Below, piece by piece: positions 56,230 through 64,000 of a stretch of 64,000 nucleotides of DNA. Each line of letters starts with the position of its first letter. Positions within the stretch are counted from its first letter, which is position 1. The translations under genes were made by a program, and so were the position numbers. Source of the stretch: Dipteris shenzhenensis (lineage: Eukaryota; Polypodiophyta; Polypodiopsida; Gleicheniales); NCBI GenBank assembly GCA_047967505.1, contig CM106539.1; one strand, 5' to 3'. Under the pieces are notes generated by a model that was not told the DNA's origin, did not search any database, and saw nothing but the letters and a program-made list of their open reading frames with translations.

Positions 56230-56815
56230 TCAGGAAGTAATTCAAAAAGGTATAAGAAAGGGTTAGAACCTATTAGGTGCAAGGAACATAGACATCACAT
56301 TATTTGGAGAAATAAATTAATTTCATAGTCTTCCATAAAAGGGGCATGATAAACAATATTTTTAATAAATTAAAAGCCTACCATATAGGAGGCACAATAA
56401 ATTATAGGTGAATGAAATAATTTCCTAGCCTACCATAAAGGAGGCATTAAGATAAATCATGCACTTACTAAGCCTACCATAGAGGAGGCACAAACAAGTT
56501 AAAGAAAGTGATTTATTAGCCTTCCATTGAAATACAAGAAAGGGTTAAGAACCTATTAGGTGCAAGGAACATAGACATCAAATTATTCGGAGAAATAAAT
56601 TAAGAGCCTTCCATAAAACAGGCATAATAAACAATCTTTTTAACAAATTAAAAGCCTACCATATAGGAGGCACAGCAAATTATAGGGAAATGAAATAATT
56701 TCCTAGCCTACCATAAAGGAGGCATTAAGATAAATAATGCACTTACTAAGCCTACCATAAACGAGGCACAAACAAGTTAAAGAAAGTGATTTATTAGCCT
56801 ACCATTAAGGAAGCA
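56230..56815. repeat. ~275-bp tandem duplication with internal GCCTACCAT motif array
   Basis: 'tacaagaaagggtta' / 'tataagaaagggtta' open two copies (about 56250 and 56530). Each copy contains four to five 'agcctaccatanaggaggca' motifs spaced roughly 40-60 bp. The motif itself is an interrupted inverted repeat (GCCT…AGGC). Confidence 0.85.
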
Positions 56816-56951
56816 CATTAAAATTTCAAAAGTTATAGAAATAGATACATAGTCTTAACAAGAATCAAAGTTAGAATTTCATTGCATGGGTGACGAGTGC
56901 CCACACATTGTCCATGCATGCTATTCCCCATCAAGGGTTACAAGAATAACA

Positions 56952-57236
56952 TCTATACTATATATTAAGGAGGGTGAGACAGACGAGAGGCCACCACGTG
57001 GCAATCATTTGGATGGAGCAGTGGAGCGGGGACACATGGTGAACAGATGGGCATGCATTTCAGTCTGTTGAGTCCAGTGACCAGTCACGCGAGGCTCGGT
57101 GAAAGTGCCACGTGGCACACACTGCACTAGACTACCACATGGCATTGCGAGGTGGAGGAGAGAACGGACTCCAGAGCAAGCATGAGTGCACAATTGAATG
57201 CCCGCCGTCCCGCCACGCAGCTCTAAGGTATGATGA
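56952..57236 (+). mobile_element. Helitron-like non-autonomous element (5' end)
   Basis: TCTATACTATATATTAAGG at 56952, following an A, matches the 5' terminal signature of plant Helitrons. Next comes a GC-richer, non-coding segment with 'ccacgtggca' twice, as in many plant non-autonomous copies. A candidate 3' end is CTAA at about 57224-57227 after a GC-rich stretch, but the expected short hairpin and following T are not convincing. Confidence 0.45.
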
Positions 57237-57900
57237 TTTTTTATCTAGGCATATTATTGACATATTCCTATAGACATGAATCGATACCACTGGATGTATA
57301 TGCTATATGTCATTAAATGGTAATCTATATGACTAGATCCTTGGTCTCTATATAAAGATCTTGTTTAAAGCTTCAGTGGAGATAAAACTTTCTCCATATC
57401 AATCAAGATTAAAATTTCTTCCTACCCCCTACCTGGGGTAATTTGTAAAAATGTGTTTCAGAAAGTGTGAAAAATTCACACTGTACACATAATGCATCTG
57501 GATGCCTATGACTCAACTGTTGAGGTGCCGCACTGTGCACCACCATCCAAGGTTGATTCAATTTGCTATATTAGAATAACCTATGATATTGTGACATCGA
57601 TAACAAGTGGAGCTACGCATTGAAGCCTATAGTCCCACAAATAAGGGTTCTTGTTCTAACTTGTCCTTGTTGTGGATGGATGCAGGTGAGTGGAGCTCCT
57701 TCAATATCATTTGGTATTTATAATTTTTATAAATTTAATCCCTCCATGTAAAATTGTCTTGCCACGTACTGGTCTTGATTGATAAGACTAAGATGGATAA
57801 TGTTTGTTTTGAAATGCACACACACACTTGGGGGGATGGAGAAGGGAGGGAAATCCTTGTCTATTGCCATCCATAACATTTATCCAATCTTTTTTCTTGA
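57237..57900. other. Unrecognised sequence
   Basis: AT-rich; short (CA)4 near 57820; nothing else recognised. Confidence 0.35.
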
Positions 57901-58085
57901 TTAAATTAAATAGGACTAGGCCTAGCATATGGTGATCTGTTAAAAATGGGATATATTGATACCCTTCCGGCTCCTTCCATTGGAATTCTAGGATTTTTAT
58001 CCATCATTTCCAGCAAGGAATCCATAAATTCATCCAATAGCATGACAATGGTCTACTTTCTACTGATCCAAAAAACCAGCAACTA

Positions 58086-58799
58086 TTGTTGATCCAGCTA
58101 AGTATTTTTGGTTACTGCCGCATTTGGGAACTTTTTGCAAAATTTTCTGACAATGCCCTTTCCACTATTCAAAAGCTATCAAAAGTTATTGGAAGGATAA
58201 TTTCCAATGATAAGCCACAATATGAGGAGTATAAAAGAAATGCTGATGGGGTGATCAAAGCCTTTTACCGCTACCACAATGCGGGATGTCTTTTGGATAG
58301 TAGTGGAGGAAGGAAGTGTAACACCACTGTTACACCTTTTTTGACAAAATTACACTCTCTTATTCCATTTGATACTTTATCTCAGGAAGAGAGAAATGTC
58401 CTTACACAGGACTTTCCTGCACCAGACACTTTGGTTCTGAATGTCAAGGATATTTTAGTTAATCCCCTTATCCCAAGAAGAATAAAGGAAGGGACATTTT
58501 CACACCAGGTTGACCATAAGTTATGGTCGCTCAATGACTTGAGCGTTACATCACCTATTACTTTTAAAATGTGGGTAGTTTTGGCAGGGGTCACTGAGAA
58601 TGTTGATACTGTCAAAAAAGAATATAGGAACATGGCTATTGAGGGGAGATCATCACATACTGATAACATTATCTTACCGGAACTCTTTGCTCTAAATGAG
58701 TTGGAAGAGTCTTTTTGCACATCAAGGCAAGGGATTCCTTGCAGCCACAAAACTTTACTACCTGCAAAAAAGGTATTAGATGTTTGGAATTATATGTGA
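58086..58799 (+). CDS. Unknown protein upstream of RT locus (ORF1-like)
   Basis: A 237-codon frame of unrecognised family, in the same orientation as the RT locus and starting 1.4 kb before it. It includes 'RNADGVIKAFYRYHNAGCLL', 'FLTKLHSLIPFDTLSQEERN' and an acidic/hydrophobic C-terminal half; no membrane segments or signal peptide are visible. It could be the N-terminal part of the same protein or a first ORF. Near its end AAG|GTATTAG is a possible splice donor, so the last codons may be intron. ATG 58086 is the first in-frame start, but similarity could extend upstream. The function is unknown. Confidence 0.45.
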   Translation: MLIQLSIFGYCRIWELFAKFSDNALSTIQKLSKVIGRIISNDKPQYEEYKRNADGVIKAFYRYHNAGCLLDSSGGRKCNTTVTPFLTKLHSLIPFDTLSQEERNVLTQDFPAPDTLVLNVKDILVNPLIPRRIKEGTFSHQVDHKLWSLNDLSVTSPITFKMWVVLAGVTENVDTVKKEYRNMAIEGRSSHTDNIILPELFALNELEESFCTSRQGIPCSHKTLLPAKKVLDVWNYM

Positions 58800-58969
58800 C
58801 CTTACTTAAAATGCAACTGTATCAATGTAGGGTTACAATGCCCAAATAAGGTAATGTGGTTTGACCATGCTATATGGTACATACTGAATCATATAAACAT
58901 ATTTATGCATGGCAATCAAAATGTATGCCTTCATACAGTGGTGCTCATGTTTTCTTCATTTCTCTATTA

Positions 58970-59515
58970 AACAAGCTATGATTTTTTCCTGCTACTGGGA
59001 GTTGGTCAATGAAGGTGTAAAAGCTACAGTAAATGATCCAGACATTGATCCATTTCAAGGACTTAATGGCAAAGGGATTAACTTTTTGGTCAGGTCTCTC
59101 AACCCAAAATGGGCTAGAATTATAAATGAAAGGCAACCTAGAAGTTCTAGAGGTCGTGGCAACTCAGCATGTGGTGGAAGACCGGGTTAACATACCTAGA
59201 AGAGGAGGCTACCGCCCCCCCATGGGTAGAGGTAGAGGGCAACGTTCAGTTGATACCTATGGATTTAATGGGGGCAATGATGTCGGGAGAAGACAAGAAA
59301 CTTTGGATTTCTCCCCCGGTGGATCATCCGTGATGGACAACTCAAGACAGGGCAACACGAGATATGATACTGATGAGGGGAGTAAAAGCTCTTCAAGAAT
59401 ATCTATTATAGAGGAAGGGGATCCTACTAAAAGGATTCTTTTTTTATACAGGTTCACAGATGGATCTCTTTTTCAACTCACGGAAGGAAGGTGTTGGAAA
59501 ATATGAGAGAAAGTA
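58970..59515 (+). pseudogene. RG-rich linker segment of RT locus
   Basis: The frame ending at 59190 contains 'GINFLVRSLNPKWARIINER' and 'SSRGRGN'. After a frame change, 59185-59506 continues 'NIPRRGGYRPPMGRGRGQRS', an arginine-glycine (RGG-like) stretch typical of RNA-binding regions, then a Ser/Asp-rich tail. It lies between the upstream unknown frame and the RT. Either a frameshift or an unrecognised intron separates the pieces; a candidate acceptor 'tttttatacag' ends at about 59450. Confidence 0.4.
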
Positions 59516-59519
59516 ACTT

Positions 59520-61530
59520 TTCACACTTCATCCATATTCTTTTGTGATAACCCACTACTTGAAGGCGTAATTTTGAGAGACTTTTTTCTAAATGCTTGTG
59601 AATTATGCAAGGTAATGGTTAATAATACTATCTTTGATGAAATCTTGTTTACTTGGAAGCTCCACAAGAATTTATTGAAATATGTTTATTTTCCAAAGGA
59701 GACCTTCTGTAATAGTGCTAAGTTACAATGCTCGTGCCAAAATTTGAAAAATTTATCGATAGTAAATGGGGTCATGTGGTCACTTGTGATTTAAGTATTA
59801 TTGATTACAAACCATTAAGACGTGAGCTCATAAGAGGATTAAACCACATACCGGTTAAAAGACCTTGTGTACGAGATACCCATAAATCTCTTGAACAAGC
59901 TTGGAAAAAATTATGCCACATACTTGGCATATCCCTACATGCTACTTTACATATTTTTAGAAAATTCTCGTATGATTGGCTGTGGAACCAATACATAAAT
60001 TTACCCAACCATAAGAGGTTTATGAAGGATATATGGAGTGATAAACACTTTTGGGAAAATTTAAGTAATCTTAAAGAACATTTTTTCATGCATGGAATCG
60101 ACAAAGCTTCTAATAACTTGGCATTAGTTTGTCAGAAATTTGCCCATGACTTGGCATATGGGAGACTTAATGGTGGAGATTTTGAATTTATAAATACATT
60201 GAATTTAGAGATTAAGATAGAGGCCGAAATCCATTCAATTTCCATGACACCTTTGTCCACAAAATTGCCATTTATTATGGGTATATACAAAGCCCATAAA
60301 AACACTTTTAGATGCTGATGGATGCACATATGATAAAATTGGACTTATCAATACATGCTCAGCATGAGCTCTTTCTCAGAAGTGGTGTTAAATGTTCTTG
60401 TTGGTGGGGGATTGAATCCCTTTATCACTACACTCTAAATCTTCCCAACAAAATATTCAATATATTTTCCCTGCTGACATAGCACAATGCTATGAAAACA
60501 TTCCTCTAGAAGGTGAAAATGGTCTGGTTAACATCATTAGGGAAATAATCACTATGGCCTTCAAGGATAGTAACTTCAATTTCATCTCTTTTCGAAAGAT
60601 GCCCCATTCTCCCATCGAAGGAAGTTGGACCATGACAAATGGACTTGATCTAAACTATGATATGGAAACTATCACATTCAAATTAATTCATGGCTTATCT
60701 CGAATAGGTACGTACAACTAGACAATGTGACTTGGAGGCAGAAGATGGGAATTACTATGGGCTTATCATGCTCACCTATTTGGTGCAATCTATACCTGTT
60801 TTACTTTGAGTACAAATTCTGCATTAATAGACAAGGTAGATGGGATATTCTGAAATGGTTTCAATATCCCTTTAGATATATCGATGAAATTTGCATAATT
60901 AATATACCTAACCCAATGAAGTTCTGCTCCCATGGTGATTACTGTATCTACCCTCTCGATTTTGTGGAGATTATCACTGACACCACAACATTTTGCCGGT
61001 TAGAGAATGGTTGCATAACTGGTACCAGTGCTAAATTTCTTAGCACGGAGATCATTATCACATCCGTACATAATGGGACGTTCATCATCATCAAATATGA
61101 TAAGAAGTATTCCCTCCCATTTAAAGTGTCAAGATTCATCAAAGTGGACAACAATAGACCATCAAAGCTATGCTATATGGGTATATGCTCTCAAATTATG
61201 CCTATCCTTTACATTTGTAACAATCCTAAGCAGGCTAGGTATTTTATCCATAAATTGTTCAAGTACTTTTCTGATAATGGATGCAATAGCCTGAGACTCA
61301 AAAGGATTGTATGTAACTTTCTCAAGGGTGATTTCCCTGGCATTTTGATCAAGACCGAGGATCTAATAAATTTATATAGATTCTCCCTTTATATAAAAAA
61401 GATACCAACAGGGATTATCATTGACTTTCTCATAAATAGTTTTTCTAAAACAATGATCAACACTCATGATCTAATCAGGCTTGTTCGGATGTCATTAAGT
61501 TATAAAGGTGGGCACCATGATCCCCTCCCT
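59520..61530 (+). pseudogene. Divergent reverse transcriptase, Penelope-like or related family
   Basis: The reading runs through shifting frames: 'FIDSKWGHVVTCDLSIIDYK' (59750), 'HGIDKASNNLALVCQKFA' (60090), 'LPFIMGIYKAHKNTFR' (60270), catalytic-Asp motif 'ADIAQCYENIPLEGENGL' (60475-60530), 'WLISNRYVQLDNVTWRQKMG', motif B 'GITMGLSCSPIWCNLYLFYF', palm 'FRYIDEICIIN' (YIDD expected, second Asp is Glu), and thumb-like 'NRPSKLCYMG…SQIMPILYI'. Frame breaks near 59735, 60310, 60400 and 60660 show that it is dead. The 'DKA…VCKK' block, the 'KxHKN' motif and the missing integrase, RNase H, LTR and endonuclease separate it from gypsy, copia and plant LINEs. No GIY-YIG domain was seen. Assignment to Penelope-like elements is tentative; a related uncharacterised algal/protist RT group is equally possible. 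Confidence 0.6.
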
Positions 61531-61593
61531 ATGAGGGGGCATGGTGACCCTCGTAGGGTGTGGGTTTGTGATTGTGTGGGTGGATGGTTGGGC

Positions 61594-61624
61594 ACGCGCA
61601 CACACACACACACACACACACACA
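61594..61624. repeat. CA microsatellite
   Basis: (CA)n of about 30 bp shortly after the RT locus. Confidence 0.95.
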
Positions 61625-61639
61625 TGTATGCTTTTTATG

Positions 61640-62245
61640 ATTGGACTAGCTATTACAGCTAGACCATAACTTCAATATGGTATCTTTCCTTATCATTAGT
61701 CAAACATCTGATAGTCCATGAGACACTAATCCGATAAGATATATTACTTTGTAAGCATTCGATAATCCGGGATATGCTAAAAGAATTTCTTAACAGGTTT
61801 TACAACCTATGTTACATAATGAAAACTAAAGCATTTGGACTGAATACGAGCTTGTAATGTGTTAATAAAAGCCTTTGGATAAAGTATATGCCTTTGTAAT
61901 AAAAATTCCAAAGCTACTATAGGGCATAGGCTTGGGAGTGCTCAAAGGATAGATGGCAAAATCTATGCATACTAATTACAAGGTTCTTTTCATGAAAGTA
62001 ATCGTTTGGACATGAAGCGACGTATGAAGACAAACCAACGAGATGGGGTGATCACATAAATGGCAATATAAAGCCTACCATACATGCCTCAAAGTATAGC
62101 TTCTATGTCCGGGGATGAGACACGGCTCATATACGCTCTCTGACTTCAGCCGGTAGTTTTCTTATACCTAGTCTTCATTGCCCATAGACATAATTAGTGG
62201 TGAGTATAACCTAGTTCAACAGTGTAAGAATTGGTTTGCATATGT
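61640..62245. other. Unrecognised sequence
   Basis: Nothing recognised downstream of the RT locus, including no terminal repeat. Confidence 0.4.
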
Positions 62246-62249
62246 CTTG

Positions 62250-62297
62250 TACACACACACACACACACGCATGCGTGCGCACACATACGCACGCACG

Positions 62298-62330
<33 letters not shown>

Positions 62331-62372
62331 GTGTGTGTGTATATGTATATGTATGTATGTATGTATGATAAA
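62250..62372. repeat. Compound CA/TG/TATG microsatellite
   Basis: (CA)n, then (CA)n ending in ATATGTGTG, then (GTAT)n, about 120 bp, partly self-complementary. Confidence 0.93.
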
Positions 62373-64000
62373 GTGTTAAAATTAAGAGTGATGCAGTGCT
62401 TCCTCAAAATAAGCATTAAAAATTTCTAGGTGAGTGTCATGTTTGCTTCACATATGCTTTGCAGACTCTCAACGGAATGATATAATATCAAAATCATCCA
62501 TCATAAGTTGTCTTGTGCTCTTTTCTAGCTTATTCATGGTCTTGTTGTCTGTATCATCAATCCTTCTGTTATTTTAACATGCAAAATATGACAATCAAAT
62601 ATACTAATTTTGCTAATATAAATCTCAACATTATTTTGGATACAATTTTCCCATGAAATTTTCTATGCAATCACTTTCACCCTGCAATTGCTTTCAAAAT
62701 TTTGTAAGGCAAAGTCAATACATATTGTACAACACTATTATACCATATGCATTTTGTACACATATATTTCAAATTTCCCAAAGGCAAAGTCAATACATAC
62801 TGTACAACAACATCCAAAATCGTCAAAGCTTCTAAACCTTATGTGTTGTATCGATTTGTAGAGCCTTTCTATGCCATTTATTTGTTATCTAACATAAAGT
62901 TTTAATGAAGAGGTGTAGATACAGAAAGACTTGGAGAAACCGTGTGCAATGGCCTACTTTGTGCCTCTCTAATTGATTTGCTGCCTTATAGCTATGCACA
63001 ATAAAATCTTTTTAGCCTTGGCTAGAGTATATAGTCAAAGGCCTTGCTAGTGTACTAGGGAAGGTGGTTTTAAAGAGATTATTATGAGGCTTTAGAGGTC
63101 CTTTTCTACTACTAGAAATTCTTTGTGCAATTATATAAGTAGTTTAATCCTTTACTATGTTGTTTATCCCATTATGCTAAATGTAGATGAGTAGTTGTAG
63201 TAAGGGTATAGTAAGTTAGGCATACTTCAGAATTCTAGAGTGTGCTTTTACTCGTTCTTCTCATTCCATTCTTGTGTTGTTGGTTCAACCTTTGACTATT
63301 ACCCACTTGGAGTAACATCTCATTATACTCCATGTGTAGTCATTAAGAGTATTTCGATTAAATAAAATGCATCTGTACTCCTCATTGATCAATGTTTTTA
63401 TCATTGCATGCGCCTTTAAGGTTGGTTTATGGTAGCAACACATTCCATTAAAAACTACAAGAGACCTTTCACACATTGGCTCCATTACGACGACTAGGCA
63501 ACAACATATATGACATTTAGTATAGGGTGGAAATGTGATAATGGAACCACTTTTTCTTTTGGAAAACATCTCAAGAAAGTTCCACAAGATAGAGATGTGC
63601 AAGCTAGAGTCAAACCATTGAGTGCTCTAGTGGTACATGACACATCAAGTAGACTAAGCTTAAGATATTATTGACAATAAGTTTGGCCCTCTTAAGAGAA
63701 GGATTGATGCACGACCTTTACTCCACCACATTGTTTGTTTGAAGCAACAAGTCAGCCTTGACTACCCCTTTTCATTTTTATCATACTACCGACACACCTC
63801 TAATTTTCATGCTAGTTGGGACATCCAACATTTGATTAAAACTTGGATGCTTGTGGACACCAATGAAGGCAAATGCTTATGCCATCGTTTTAGCCGTTAA
63901 TAAATTCTTTTGTGGAAAAGGGCTTGGTTAAGTTTAGGGTGGCAAGACATAAAACTTGGATGCTTGTGGGCACCAAGGAAGGCAAATGCCTCTCCATCTT
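62373..64000. other. Unrecognised sequence with short duplications
   Basis: 'ggcaaagtcaatacata' with 'tgtacaac' occurs at 62709 and 62782, and 'aaaacttggatgcttgtgg' at 63838 and 63951 with similar following text. No gene or transposon protein recognised. Confidence 0.45.

Noticed and set aside
56230-56815. CRISPR-like array (regular short repeats with spacers)
   Set aside because: Spacers are themselves duplicated between the two large copies, spacing is irregular and the setting is a eukaryotic genome; it is a tandem duplication.

Overview
This window reads as repeat-rich nuclear DNA of a land plant. The evidence is Ty1/copia and chromodomain Ty3/gypsy LTR retrotransposons primed by initiator tRNA-Met (TGGTATCAGAGC), plant-type LINE fragments, a plant-type Helitron end, very long CA and GA microsatellites, and one host gene (translin) with GT-AG introns. 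A decayed reverse transcriptase of a kind I associate with algae, protists and early-diverging lineages, plus the sheer repeat load, would fit a fern, lycophyte or other non-seed plant, but this is only a guess.

Layout. 1-15.4 kb is a nest of insertions. A decayed copia element (E; gag at 573-1142 and again at 14954-15370) is split by a chromovirus (1143-14953). Its integrase is split by copia A (4937-13821, 5-bp duplication CAACA), and the leader of copia A is split by a gag-only copia B (6219-8799, duplication TTGCA). 15.4-25.1 kb holds copia D (no reverse transcriptase left), split inside gag by copia C (16300-22657, duplication ATGCT). C is the best-preserved element, with one stop codon in a polyprotein of about 1,369 residues. 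25.5-26.3 kb is a pair of LTR-like repeats also related to the window start.

27.4-28.7 kb (minus strand) is the only recognisable host gene, translin. Five exons with matching phases can be placed; the last exons are not found, so the gene is either truncated or continues across a TE-filled intron. 28.7-32.8 kb is mostly unrecognised sequence with a 290-bp CA tract. 32.8-41.5 kb holds a pair of roughly 1-kb direct repeats flanking a purine-rich tract and copia F, a 3'-truncated relative of A and C. 41.6-52.7 kb carries a possible TRIM, three LINE fragments, minus-strand copia G and a gag remnant. 53-57.3 kb is rich in tandem repeats, a foldback hairpin and a Helitron-like end. 57.9-61.5 kb is a frameshifted, unusual reverse-transcriptase locus, the most novel item. 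61.6-64 kb shows only microsatellites and short duplications.

Nothing here forms an operon. The genes relate by nesting: each LTR element supplies Gag, protease, integrase and reverse transcriptase/RNase H for its own copying, while B and the decayed copies could only move with proteins supplied in trans.
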